Assembly: GCF_003048905.1 (NCBI RefSeq)
Contig: NZ_PIRO01000004.1
Coordinates: 1 to 64,000 of the forward strand
Direction of reading: 5' to 3'
Length of the DNA: 64,000 bases
Origin: Campylobacter concisus
GTDB lineage: Bacteria; Campylobacterota; Campylobacteria; Campylobacterales; Campylobacteraceae
Shown piece by piece: positions 47,582-57,070 of this stretch. The notes beneath the pieces were generated by a model. That model saw nothing but the letters and a program-made list of their open reading frames with translations. It ran no database searches and was not told the DNA's origin. The position numbers and the translations under genes are program-made. Within the stretch, counting starts at the first letter, position 1. Each line of letters begins with the position of its first letter.

Positions 47582-47653
47582 TGAAATTCCCTTTTTGTGA
47601 ATTAACATGTAATTTTAGCATATTAATTTTTACACTTACTTGATGAAAATAAA

Positions 47654-48316
47654 TTACGCTCTTAAAATTTGCTCTTGTTTTTTATAATCAGGCATGATTT
47701 TTTCTATAAAATCGTAAAAACTTTTTTGATGATGCGGATAGAGCATGTGTGTTAGTTCGTGAAGAACGACGTAGCGCACGGCTGAGAGCGGCTTTTCTAT
47801 GAGTCTTAGGCTTAGGTTTATGTAGCCTTTTTTGTGATTACAGCTACCCCAGCGAGTCTTGCTATTTCGTATGACTATACGCTTGATTGGCTTATTTATA
47901 AAAGGCTGAAAATGGCTTATAAGCTCTAAAAATAGCTCTTTTGCTCTTACTTTTTTAAAACGCTCAAGGCTTTTTAAATTTGGCGTAAAGACAAACTCGC
48001 CATCAAAAAATGGCTCTTTAAAATTTTCATCAAATTTTATCTTATAAATTTGTCCAAGAAATTTTATCTCATCATCTTTTGGTAAATTTGCAAGAGCTTT
48101 TTTGTAAGTATTTTCAAGCCAAATTCTGTGCATCTCAAGAAAGCTAAGAGCCATCTTTTGTGTGCTGTAAAATGGCACAGATAGCGTGATCTTAGCGTCC
48201 TTGCCAACTCTTAGACGCATAGCCTTTACATTTGTTTTAAAATTTATTAAAACGCTTAGCCCATAAAAGTCTAAATTTATGCTCTTTTGCTTTAAACTAG
48301 GCGTTTTTCTTGCCAT
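47654..48316 (-). CDS. YgjP-like zinc metallopeptidase (DUF45)
   Basis: 220 residues. Zinc motif VVLHELTHMLYPHHQKSFY (near 187): HExxH plus a downstream His. SKTRWGSCNHKKGYINLSLRL is the second family signature. Cytoplasmic; the substrate is unknown. The start overlaps the end of the MATE gene by 25 bases, so they form a pair. No oddities. Confidence 0.85.
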   Translation of the reverse strand: MARKTPSLKQKSINLDFYGLSVLINFKTNVKAMRLRVGKDAKITLSVPFYSTQKMALSFLEMHRIWLENTYKKALANLPKDDEIKFLGQIYKIKFDENFKEPFFDGEFVFTPNLKSLERFKKVRAKELFLELISHFQPFINKPIKRIVIRNSKTRWGSCNHKKGYINLSLRLIEKPLSAVRYVVLHELTHMLYPHHQKSFYDFIEKIMPDYKKQEQILRA

Positions 48317-49611
48317 TTTTTACTTCTCCAGCGCCACGTATTTGCAAGGCCTCTTAGCCATTCATCAGCACAAAACCCTATCCAAACGCCGATAATTCCC
48401 CAACCAAGATAGATACCTAAAAAATATCCAAGTGGCAGTGAAAGCCCCCACATGAAGATAAGGCCAGTCGCAAGAGGAAATTTTGCATCACCGCTTGCAC
48501 GAAGGGCATTTACGATGACTATATTAAAGGTTCTGCCCGCTTCAAGAAATATCGAAAGTGTAAAAAGTGGTAGCATGATCGCACGTAAATTTTCATTTAA
48601 ATTTAGTGCGTCCATGATTTGATGCTTTAGCGCATAAGCTATAAGCACGACTACTAGCGTTATAAAAACTCCAAGTCTTAGCGCCCTAAATGTCCTTGTA
48701 TATGCCTCATTAAACTCGCTTGCTCCAACTAAATGTCCTACAATGACCTCGTTGGCCACGCTAATGCTCGCTCCACAAAGTAAGATAAGAAGCGTGATCT
48801 GAAAGTAAATGGTCTGCACGCTAAGGCTAGCTTCACCCATACTTGCCACAAAGCCAAAAGCGACCATGTATTGCGCCATCCAGAGTAAATTTTCGCCTGC
48901 ACTTGGAAGGCCGATTGAGAGAATTTTCTTTAAAATTTCAAATGGCACGACAAGTAGCTTTTTAAAGTAAATTTTAACTTTTGCCTTTTGACTTAGCATA
49001 TAAGCTAGCACAAAAATGCCTACCAGTCTGCCAACAAGTGTCGAGATAGCTACACCTTGCAGACCTAAATTTGGCAGATCAAACCAGCCAAAAAGGGAGA
49101 TAGCGTTGCCTAAAATCGTAATTACGTTCATTAAAACTGAAGTTAGCATAACAGCAGTTGCTAGATTATAAACACGAAGCACCGCAGCTAGCACCATACC
49201 GATGCCATCAAAAAGCAGTGCAAAGCCAAGGATATGAAGATATGAGAAGCTATCATTTATAAGCTCTTTTGGCACATTTAGTAAGTTTAAGATGTTATAG
49301 CCAAAGACGTAGATGACGATAGCTGAGAAGATACCAAAGAGCGTATTTGACGTGATACTTGCGTGTATGACGTTTGAAGCAAGATCGTTCTTTTTAGCTC
49401 CCAGTGCTTGAGCTACGACGACTGAACAGCCAATACTTAGGAAGTTAAAAATGGTCATAAAAAGATCCATTACTTGATTGCCAGCACCCATTGCACCAAC
49501 TAGATGCACACTCACTTTTGCCACCATGTAGGTGTTGATGATGAGCGTAATGAAGTGTAAAAACATATCTAAAAATATCGGAACTACGAGTTTTCTCATA
49601 GATAAGTTCAT
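48292..49611 (-). CDS. MATE-family efflux transporter
   Basis: 12-helix multidrug/sodium or proton antiporter; 439 residues in two similar halves. GNQVMDLFMTIFNFLSIGCSVVVAQALGAKK (N half) and GASISVANEVIVGHLVGASEFNEA (C half) are equivalent MATE segments. Upstream -10 on the minus strand 34 bases before the ATG. Substrate unknown. Confidence 0.88.
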   Translation of the reverse strand: MNLSMRKLVVPIFLDMFLHFITLIINTYMVAKVSVHLVGAMGAGNQVMDLFMTIFNFLSIGCSVVVAQALGAKKNDLASNVIHASITSNTLFGIFSAIVIYVFGYNILNLLNVPKELINDSFSYLHILGFALLFDGIGMVLAAVLRVYNLATAVMLTSVLMNVITILGNAISLFGWFDLPNLGLQGVAISTLVGRLVGIFVLAYMLSQKAKVKIYFKKLLVVPFEILKKILSIGLPSAGENLLWMAQYMVAFGFVASMGEASLSVQTIYFQITLLILLCGASISVANEVIVGHLVGASEFNEAYTRTFRALRLGVFITLVVVLIAYALKHQIMDALNLNENLRAIMLPLFTLSIFLEAGRTFNIVIVNALRASGDAKFPLATGLIFMWGLSLPLGYFLGIYLGWGIIGVWIGFCADEWLRGLANTWRWRSKKWQEKRLV

Positions 49612-49644
49612 TAAATTTTCCTTAATTATTTCAAAATTTTGGCG

Positions 49645-49650
49645 ATTATA
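49645..49650 (-). promoter_or_regulatory. Probable -10 box of the MATE gene
   Basis: Minus-strand TATAAT within GGCTATAATCGCC, 34 bases before the start. It lies inside the dyad TTTTGGC-N7-GCCAAAA (49637-49657), which might be an operator. Confidence 0.5.
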
Positions 49651-49679
49651 GCCAAAATTAGGTTTTAGCTCCCTTTTGA

Positions 49680-49685
49680 TATAAT
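49680..49685 (+). promoter_or_regulatory. Probable -10 box of the ABC-F gene
   Basis: CTTTTGATATAATCGC contains a perfect TATAAT 29 bases before the ATG at 49714. Confidence 0.55.
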
Positions 49686-49713
49686 CGCAAGAAATTTAAA
49701 AAATGAGAGAAAA

Positions 49714-51645
49714 ATGGCATTAATTGACCTGATAGACGTAAGTAAAAAATTTGGCGCAAATGAGATTTTAAACGCTGTAAATTTTAGTGTAAATGAAAAT
49801 GAAAAAATAGCGATCATCGGTAAAAACGGCAGTGGCAAGAGCACGCTTATGAAGATCATCTCTGGCGAGGTGGCAGTAGATAGTGGTAGACGCATAGTGC
49901 AAAACTTAATAAGCGTCGAGATGCTGGCACAAACTCCAAATTTTAACGCCACTTTTACCGTAAGGCAGGCACTAAATAACGAGCTAAAAGAGATATTTGA
50001 CGCGATAAGCGAATATGAAAAGAGCGGCGTTTTGCTAGCAAATGATCCTGAAAACAAAGAAATTTTAAAAGAGCAAGAGAGGCTTTTAAAATTTATAGAG
50101 GCAAAGGACGGCTGGAATATCGAGCACAAGATTGAGAGAATTTTGCAAGAATTTAAGCTAAAAGAGTATGAAAATAGACCCATTTGCTCGCTAAGTGGCG
50201 GCGAGATCAGACGCGTAGCACTAGGTGCTCTCATCCTTAAAAAGCCAGATGTGCTGCTACTTGATGAGCCGACAAACCACCTTGATGTTTACATGGTCAA
50301 ATTTCTTGAAGATATGCTAAAGGGCTCAAATCAAAGCATAGTTTTTATAAGCCACGATAGGTATTTTATCGATGCGCTGGCAACCAGGTGCGTTGAGGTC
50401 GAGGATGCGGGCTTAAAAAATTTCGAAGGCGGATATGCAAACTATCTAACCAAAAAAGAGGAAATTTTAGCAAGCCTTGCAAAGTCGCATGAGACGCTAC
50501 TAAAACAGCTAAAGGCTGAAGAGGAGTGGCTAAGAAGAGGCGTGAAAGCTAGGCTAAAGCGAAACGAGGGTAGAAAAGAGCGGGTGCTTGCTATGCGCGA
50601 GGAGGCTAAGAAAAACCCAGGCGTGATAAGGCGTGTGAGGCTTGAGCTGGAGCGTGCGAGTAAAAATTTCAACCAAACGCAGAGTCAAAACCGCAAAAAA
50701 ATGCTCTTTGAGTTTAAAAATTTAAGCAAAAGCATAGATGGTAAGGTGCTTTTTGAAAAATTTGATGCAAGAGTTTTGCAAGGCGAGAGGATCGCCATAG
50801 TCGGGCGAAATGGTAGCGGCAAAAGCACGCTACTTAAAATTTTGCTAGGACTTGAAAAACCAAGTAGTGGTGAGATAAAAAGAGGCGAGGTGAGCATCGG
50901 CTACTTTGATCAAGCTAGAAATGTCCTTGATGATGATAAAAGCCTAATAGAGACGTTTTGCCCAAATGGTGGCGATCACGTGCTAGTTCGTGGACGAAAT
51001 ATGCATGTTTATGGCTATCTTAAAAATTTCCTCTTTCCAAAGGAATTTTTGGATAAAAAGATAGGCGTTTTAAGTGGTGGCGAGAAAAACCGCGTCGCAC
51101 TTGCACTTCTTTTTACTAAAACTTACGATGTGCTAGTACTTGATGAGCCGACAAATGACCTTGATATCGCAACTATCAACATATTAGAAGACTACTTGCA
51201 AAGCTTTGAGGGAGCGATCTTGCTAGTTAGCCACGATAGATATTTTGTCGATAAGATGGCAAATAAGCTCTGGGCATTTGAGGGCACAAAGATAAATGTC
51301 TTGCATGAAGAGTATAGCGTCTATTTGGAGCTTGAAGATGAGCTAAAAGAGCTTGATAAATTTGAAAAAGAGCTTGTAAATAACCAAAACGAAGCTAAAC
51401 AAAAGAGCAAAACCGGCATAAAGCTAAGCTACAAACAAATGCAAATTTTAAATACATATCCAGATAAAATTTCGGCCCTTGAAGCAAAAATTTCTGAGCT
51501 AAATGAAGGTTTAAGCGATCCAAAAATTTATCAAGAAGTAGGCCTAGCTAAGCTTTATGAAGAGCTTGAAAAGGCAAAAGTCCAGCTTGAAAGCCTAGAA
51601 AATGAGTACTTTGAAGTGCTTGAGATCGCCGAGGCACTGGAGTAG
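49714..51645 (+). CDS. ABC-F ATPase (Uup-like)
   Basis: Soluble protein with two ABC domains and no membrane part, of the ribosome-associated ABC-F class. 643 residues: Walker A GKNGSGKST (near 36) and GRNGSGKST (near 366), signatures LSGGEIRR and LSGGEKNR, Walker B LLLDEPTNHLD and LVLDEPTNDLD, a linker of basic helices between them (LKRNEGRKERVL), and a C-terminal coiled coil (about 555-640) as in Uup. Such proteins act on stalled ribosomes or DNA-linked processes; the specific role is not known. Confidence 0.9.
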   Translation: MALIDLIDVSKKFGANEILNAVNFSVNENEKIAIIGKNGSGKSTLMKIISGEVAVDSGRRIVQNLISVEMLAQTPNFNATFTVRQALNNELKEIFDAISEYEKSGVLLANDPENKEILKEQERLLKFIEAKDGWNIEHKIERILQEFKLKEYENRPICSLSGGEIRRVALGALILKKPDVLLLDEPTNHLDVYMVKFLEDMLKGSNQSIVFISHDRYFIDALATRCVEVEDAGLKNFEGGYANYLTKKEEILASLAKSHETLLKQLKAEEEWLRRGVKARLKRNEGRKERVLAMREEAKKNPGVIRRVRLELERASKNFNQTQSQNRKKMLFEFKNLSKSIDGKVLFEKFDARVLQGERIAIVGRNGSGKSTLLKILLGLEKPSSGEIKRGEVSIGYFDQARNVLDDDKSLIETFCPNGGDHVLVRGRNMHVYGYLKNFLFPKEFLDKKIGVLSGGEKNRVALALLFTKTYDVLVLDEPTNDLDIATINILEDYLQSFEGAILLVSHDRYFVDKMANKLWAFEGTKINVLHEEYSVYLELEDELKELDKFEKELVNNQNEAKQKSKTGIKLSYKQMQILNTYPDKISALEAKISELNEGLSDPKIYQEVGLAKLYEELEKAKVQLESLENEYFEVLEIAEALE

Positions 51646-51688
51646 GGAAGATAAAGTATCGCAAGATGAAGTCATTTGCAGGTTTAAA

Positions 51689-53206
51689 ATGATAAAAAAA
51701 TACCCAATAATTGTCATAGTGCTACTTTTTGCTTTTATCTTGCTTGGTATTTATATATTTATGTTTATTTCCGCTGGCTATATAGATGAAGATAGAGAAA
51801 AATTTAAAGATATAAGAGGCAGTGTGTTTTATACCACCGAAGATGACAAGGTCTATGCCATGGTACCAAGCGGCGGTAAATTTGAGCTAATAGGCGTGAG
51901 GGCCAGTAAATTTAGATACATTGACACCGGCAAATACGACAACAGAAACGTTGGCGCTAGCGATGAGGCTGTATATTGCGGTAACCTCGTGATGAGTGAG
52001 CTTGATCCAAATGGCGTTAGAGCGCTTGGCAATGGCTATTTTGGTGACGGCAAGATTACATATTTTTGCGATAGCGTAAGCGAGACAAACCTCGAAATTT
52101 CCGCACTTAGAGAGTTTTGGGACATCTTCTCGCACAAAATGTTTAACACACCAAAAGCGCAAACTCATATCTATAAATTTAGGCAGGTTGATAACGCAAA
52201 TTTAGCAGCGATCTTGGGCTTTGGCTACGCAAGCGACGGAGTAAAAGTCTATCATGAGGGCAAAGAGCTAGAGGGCGCAAATGCCAGCAAAATGCGTTAT
52301 ATCGAGCAGATATCTGGCAGAAAGAGCGTGCATTTTACGACTGATGGGGAAAATGTCTATTATGACAGCTCAAAGCTAGGGATCAAATTTAGCCCACAAA
52401 TGCGTGATATCGGCGAGATATGGCGCATTCACTATCTTTATGAGCCAAATTCTGGCATGGTCTATGCAAATGATCATGAATTTGACCCAAAATTTGCCCC
52501 ATACGAGCCACTTTTTAACCTAAAGGATGAGCACTCCTATCATGCGCTCTTTCGTGGTAAAGGCGGTATATATCACTGGGAGCGAAAGTGGCAGTGGTAT
52601 AACAGCATAGATGAAGGCGAGTTTGTAAGGGACGGAGATGATCCATTTAAAGGCGAGATAACGCCGCTATATGGCGACGTGGTGATAAGTGATGGCAAGA
52701 CATATTTTTTAAAAACCTATGAAATTTGGCACAACACAAAAAATAACCACAGCCTAAGCTCGCGCCACACGTCTATCGTAAGGCTTGATACAAAAGAGCA
52801 GTGGCGAAAGATAGGCCTTGTAAGAAACGATGGCTACGGAGCAGTCTATGCAAACGGCGATAAGACATATTATTTTGATAACGTCGGCTACGGATGGCAT
52901 TTTAACAGCAGCGTTTATGATATAAACGACCTTGGCGTGGTTGAAATCCTCACTCGTCCTTATGACTCAAATGTTGAGAATTTAAAACTTGATGAGATAG
53001 TAAAAATGGTAGATCAAGGCGCCATGGTGCCAGCTGAGGGCGAGGTGGTGATCGATGCGATAAGCGACTTTGATGAGTATTCGCAAAAATATGCCTACTG
53101 GATATTTTTAGCTATTGCGTTTATAGTCTCGGTGGTTGGCGCTATTTTTAAAAACAAAAAGCAAAAAAGCGAGCTTAAAAAAAGGATAGATGACTATAGA
53201 TCATGA
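51689..53206 (+). CDS. DKNYY-repeat membrane protein 1
   Basis: 505 residues; membrane helices at both ends (about 5-28 and 468-488) with a long extracytoplasmic part made of DKNYY-type repeats (EDDKVYAMV, YDNRNVGASDEAVYCG, LGNGYFGDGKITYFCDS, DGENVYYDSSKL). The start is the ATG at 51689 with AGG upstream; earlier in-frame starts lie within the ABC-F gene end. A paralogue of the next gene. The function is unknown; envelope display or binding is inference. Confidence 0.8.
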   Translation: MIKKYPIIVIVLLFAFILLGIYIFMFISAGYIDEDREKFKDIRGSVFYTTEDDKVYAMVPSGGKFELIGVRASKFRYIDTGKYDNRNVGASDEAVYCGNLVMSELDPNGVRALGNGYFGDGKITYFCDSVSETNLEISALREFWDIFSHKMFNTPKAQTHIYKFRQVDNANLAAILGFGYASDGVKVYHEGKELEGANASKMRYIEQISGRKSVHFTTDGENVYYDSSKLGIKFSPQMRDIGEIWRIHYLYEPNSGMVYANDHEFDPKFAPYEPLFNLKDEHSYHALFRGKGGIYHWERKWQWYNSIDEGEFVRDGDDPFKGEITPLYGDVVISDGKTYFLKTYEIWHNTKNNHSLSSRHTSIVRLDTKEQWRKIGLVRNDGYGAVYANGDKTYYFDNVGYGWHFNSSVYDINDLGVVEILTRPYDSNVENLKLDEIVKMVDQGAMVPAEGEVVIDAISDFDEYSQKYAYWIFLAIAFIVSVVGAIFKNKKQKSELKKRIDDYRS

Positions 53207-54648
53207 GAAAAATTACTATTAGATTTGTTTATTTTTTAGTTATCTTGACGCTATTTTTTGTTTTGGCGATGCTTTATCTATGGCATGAGGGCGAGTATCA
53301 AAGAAGCTTTGCAAACATTGATAATAGCGAGTTTTACCGCTCACCTGAGGGTAAAATTTACGTTCAAATTTCAGGTAGTGGCAAGTATGAGCTAAAAGGC
53401 GTCGATGAGGCTAGTTTTAGGGTCTTAAAGCTAAAACACGCATACGACTACTCAAATGTGGGAGCTGATAAAAACAGTGTCTATTGCGCTAGAGAAATTT
53501 TGCCAGGTCTTGATCCAAAAAGCACAAAAGTGCTTGGCAATGGTTATATAAGTGATGGCAAGATAAGCTATTATTGCAGCTCTAGAAGTGAGAAAGAGGC
53601 GGGATTTAGCGAATTTGGCGCCATTATGAAAAACCTTGCTCACACCTTTATAAAAAGCTACGATGATAGCCCTTATTTTTACAGGACAAAAAGGGTTGAA
53701 AGCACAAATTTAGAGCCTGTCTTTGACGCTGGCTTTGCAAGAGACGGCGCCACGCTTTACTACAAGGGCGAAAAGCTTGACGCAGATCCTAGCGAGCTAA
53801 GATACATCACGACAGAAAGCGGCGCTGCTAGCGGATATTACACAGATGGCAAAAGCCTTTTTTTGGGCAAGCATAAGCTTGATACTAGCTACACAGATGA
53901 GGTGCGCCAGATATGTTACGACCCTAAGCATGACATAGAATATCTTTTTGAACCAAAAAGTGGGGCGGCGTTTGCAAATGAGCGTAAATTTAGCGCTCAG
54001 CAGATGCCTTATAGTGCCATTTATAGCGTGGATAACGTGCACTCTTTTTGGCCTCTTTTTGCCAGCAAAGATGGAATTTACTTTTGGGATAGCATGAAAA
54101 ACGAACAAGCTAAAATTTCAGACTACCAGCTAAAAGGCGAACTAAAAAGGCTCTATGCTGACGTTTTTGTAGATGATGGCTCGGCATATTTCTTGCAGCA
54201 AGGCGAAGAGTGGCAACGCTCAAAGCACGGCAGGCACTTAGTGACACAAACTGTCTCTTTATATAAATTTGCCCCAAGTAGCTCTTGGCGTGAGATAGGG
54301 CTGGTAAAAGATGGCGAGTATGGTGCGGTGTATGCAAACGGCGATAAGCTCTATTTTTTTAGCAAGATAAAGCCATTTTATGGCATAAAACATAGCGTTT
54401 ATGAGGTGGCAGATCTTAGCGTCATAGAAATTTTAACAAGGCCGTCTAAAGCGCTTAGCGCAAAAGATATCAGCGAGATAATAAAACGTGGTGAACTAGT
54501 GGAGACAAGTGGCGAAGAGGTCGCAAGGTCGAGGATAGAGTATGACTCGCCAAAGATCATCTTGTATATCACATTTGGCATCGCTTTTGTCGTCATAGTG
54601 TTAATAACTCTTGCAAAACCAAAAAGAGATAAAAGAGACTTGAGATAA
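53203..54648 (+). CDS. DKNYY-repeat membrane protein 2
   Basis: 481 residues with the same plan as the previous gene: N-terminal helix (about 7-26), DKNYY repeats (KNSVYCAREILPGLDPKSTK, LGNGYISDGKISYYCSSRSE, TDGKSLFLGKHKL) and a C-terminal helix (about 448-470). It aligns with its neighbour over almost the full length, including VYANGDK-YFF near the end (AVYANGDKLYFF), so a tandem duplication is the probable origin. Starts 4 bases inside the previous gene. Confidence 0.8.
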   Translation: MRKITIRFVYFLVILTLFFVLAMLYLWHEGEYQRSFANIDNSEFYRSPEGKIYVQISGSGKYELKGVDEASFRVLKLKHAYDYSNVGADKNSVYCAREILPGLDPKSTKVLGNGYISDGKISYYCSSRSEKEAGFSEFGAIMKNLAHTFIKSYDDSPYFYRTKRVESTNLEPVFDAGFARDGATLYYKGEKLDADPSELRYITTESGAASGYYTDGKSLFLGKHKLDTSYTDEVRQICYDPKHDIEYLFEPKSGAAFANERKFSAQQMPYSAIYSVDNVHSFWPLFASKDGIYFWDSMKNEQAKISDYQLKGELKRLYADVFVDDGSAYFLQQGEEWQRSKHGRHLVTQTVSLYKFAPSSSWREIGLVKDGEYGAVYANGDKLYFFSKIKPFYGIKHSVYEVADLSVIEILTRPSKALSAKDISEIIKRGELVETSGEEVARSRIEYDSPKIILYITFGIAFVVIVLITLAKPKRDKRDLR

Positions 54649-54775
54649 ATTTCAAAGTGGCTATTTTTGGTGGTTAAAGCTTAAAATTTCATAAAAAATT
54701 TAAAGAGAAAATTTGACCCATTTACTCTTTTTTGTTATTTTGAAATAAAGCTGAAATTTACAAAAAAGGAGAAAA

Positions 54776-56713
54776 ATGATCAAATTTCAAAGGTCAAAAT
54801 TTAACAATTCGGTATTTATCCCATCGCTTGTTGTCATATTTTTAATAACGGCATTTGCAGCAATATTTCCAAATTTCTCAAATGAGTTTTTTAAAGGTAT
54901 GCAAAACTACATCGCGGCCAAATTTGGCTGGTTTTACATCCTGACCGTCGCCGTCATACTTCTAAGCATCATTATCCTTGGCTTTAGCAAGCTTGGCGAG
55001 ATCAAGCTCGGAGCCGATCACGTAAAGCCGGAGCACAAAAATATCTCGTGGTTTTCTATGCTTTTTGCCGCCGGCATGGGCATCGGGCTTGTGTTTTTTG
55101 GCGTGGCCGAGCCGCTCATGCACTATCTAAATCCGCCGCTCGGCGACGCGCAAACTATCGCAGCGCAAAAGCTTGCAATGAATATCACCTTCTTTCACTG
55201 GGGTATGGGCGCATGGTCGGTCTATGCTATCGTGGCGTTAATTCTCGCCTTTTTCTCGTATAGACACGGCTTGCCGCTCACGCTTAGATCGGCGTTTTAT
55301 CCGATAATCGGCGATAAAATTTACGGCAAGATCGGCAACGCTATCGACACATTTGCCGTCGTGGCGACGCTTTTTGGCGTGGCGACCTCGCTAGGATACG
55401 GCGTACTTCAGGTAAATGCCGGCCTTACGCACGTTTTTGGCCTGCCGACCATGCATATTACGCTTCTAATAGTGCTTTGTTTTGCAGCGACCATCTCGGC
55501 GGCTAGCGGCGTTGATAAGGGGATTAAAATTTTATCAAACGCAAACATTGCGCTAGCTATATGTTTTATGTTTTTGATACTATTTTTAGGCGATACGACG
55601 CAGCTTCTAAAGTCATTTGTACAAAACAGCGGCGACTACGTATCTACGCTCATCTCAAACACATTTAATCTCTACGCCTACGAGAGGCAAAATGAGAGCT
55701 GGCTTGGCGGCTGGACACTGCTATACTGGGCTTGGTGGCTATCTTGGTCGCCGTTTGTGGGACTATTTATAGCTAAAATTTCAAAGGGTAGGACGATAAG
55801 AGAATTTGTGATCGGCGTGCTTTTGGTGCCAACCGGCTTTACCTTTGCTTGGATGAGCTTTTTTGGCAACTCGGCGATTGCGCTTGTGCAAAGTGGATTT
55901 AGCGAGCTTGCCAGCACGGTAAATTCTGACTCGGCCTCGGCGCTTTTTATGTTTTTAGAAAAATTTAGCTTTTCAGGCGTGCTAAGCACGATCGCTGTCT
56001 TTATGATCGTCATATTTTTCGTCACTTCGGCTGACTCTGCGGCGATAGTTATGAATATGCTTTGCTCAAATGGCAAGGACGATACGCCGGTTTGGCAAAA
56101 GGTCTTTTGGGGCGTTACTGTGGGCGTCGTAGCGGCATTTTTGATGCTAGCCGGCGGTCTTGGCTCACTTCAAGCACTTACGATAACTACGGCGTTGCCG
56201 TTTGCCATAGTGCTACTTGGCGCCATTTACGGGCTATTTAAAGCCTTGCGCGTCGATGTGACCAAAAAAGAGACAAATAACTTTAATAATATGCCTCTTA
56301 GCGATCTTTCAAAGCCTTGGCAAGAGCGACTAAGCGCGATCATCACGCTACCAAGCAAAAAAGACGGCAGTAAATTTCTAAACGAAGTCGTGCTAAAAGC
56401 CTTTAACGAGCTAAAAGAGGAATTTGCCAAAAACGGCCTTGAGGCAAATGTAACAAAAGCTGAAAATTTCGTAAATTTAAACGTCGGGCTTGGCGACGAG
56501 ATGGATTTTAGATACGGCGTATATCTCACCAAAAGCCAGAGCCCGGACTATACTAGAGAGCTTGAGGGCGACGATCTTTACTACAGAGCCGAGGTATATC
56601 TAAAAGAGGGCGGTCAAGACTACGACGTGCTTGGTTGGAGCGAGGCCACGCTGATAAACGACGTCATCGAGCAATACCGCAAACATATGCAGTTCTTGCA
56701 TATAGTTAGGTAA
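54776..56713 (+). CDS. BCCT-family betaine/choline/carnitine transporter
   Basis: Osmolyte importer of the BetT/CaiT class. 645 residues, about twelve helices; GMGIGLVFFGVAEPLMHY and the core motif LLYWAWWLSWSPFVGLFIA mark the family. A C-terminal cytoplasmic extension of about 150 residues (from about 495) as in BetT, where it senses osmotic state. Good AAGGAG before the ATG. The base composition is richer in GCC, GGC and CTC than the neighbours, suggesting acquisition from another lineage. Confidence 0.9.
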   Translation: MIKFQRSKFNNSVFIPSLVVIFLITAFAAIFPNFSNEFFKGMQNYIAAKFGWFYILTVAVILLSIIILGFSKLGEIKLGADHVKPEHKNISWFSMLFAAGMGIGLVFFGVAEPLMHYLNPPLGDAQTIAAQKLAMNITFFHWGMGAWSVYAIVALILAFFSYRHGLPLTLRSAFYPIIGDKIYGKIGNAIDTFAVVATLFGVATSLGYGVLQVNAGLTHVFGLPTMHITLLIVLCFAATISAASGVDKGIKILSNANIALAICFMFLILFLGDTTQLLKSFVQNSGDYVSTLISNTFNLYAYERQNESWLGGWTLLYWAWWLSWSPFVGLFIAKISKGRTIREFVIGVLLVPTGFTFAWMSFFGNSAIALVQSGFSELASTVNSDSASALFMFLEKFSFSGVLSTIAVFMIVIFFVTSADSAAIVMNMLCSNGKDDTPVWQKVFWGVTVGVVAAFLMLAGGLGSLQALTITTALPFAIVLLGAIYGLFKALRVDVTKKETNNFNNMPLSDLSKPWQERLSAIITLPSKKDGSKFLNEVVLKAFNELKEEFAKNGLEANVTKAENFVNLNVGLGDEMDFRYGVYLTKSQSPDYTRELEGDDLYYRAEVYLKEGGQDYDVLGWSEATLINDVIEQYRKHMQFLHIVR

Positions 56714-56724
56714 ATTTGCTCTGA

Positions 56725-56759
56725 AATTTGCCTGGAATTTGAAAATTTCTAGGCAAATT
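56725..56759 (+). terminator. Possible terminator of the BCCT gene
   Basis: 9-base stem AATTTGCCT / AGGCAAATT with a 17-base inner part that pairs in part; followed by CTAAATTTTA. Confidence 0.55.
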
Positions 56760-57070
56760 CTAAATTTTACTCACTCGTTATCGTTTGTTACTGAATTTAA
56801 AAGCGTGATATACTTGTTTGTAAATTTTAAAATTTAATTGAATTTATGCACGTGGTGTAAAGCAAGATATGAGTGTCCTTATTTTTTAGAGAAAACAAAT
56901 TAGAAAATTTAACTTTATTAGTTTATATTTTTGCTTGTAGCTATGAAATAAATTTGAAATAAAAAATGTTAATTTTTTGTTGCATATCGTTCAAATTCCA
57001 GAGCCAAAATGCATTTTCTGTAAATTTTTAACTTTGATAGATATTTTGCTGTATCGGTCATTGTAAAAAT
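56760..57070. other. Gene-free stretch
   Basis: About 310 AT-rich bases between the convergent BCCT and modD genes. I see no gene, no repeat shared with other gaps and no further strong hairpin. Confidence 0.5.
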
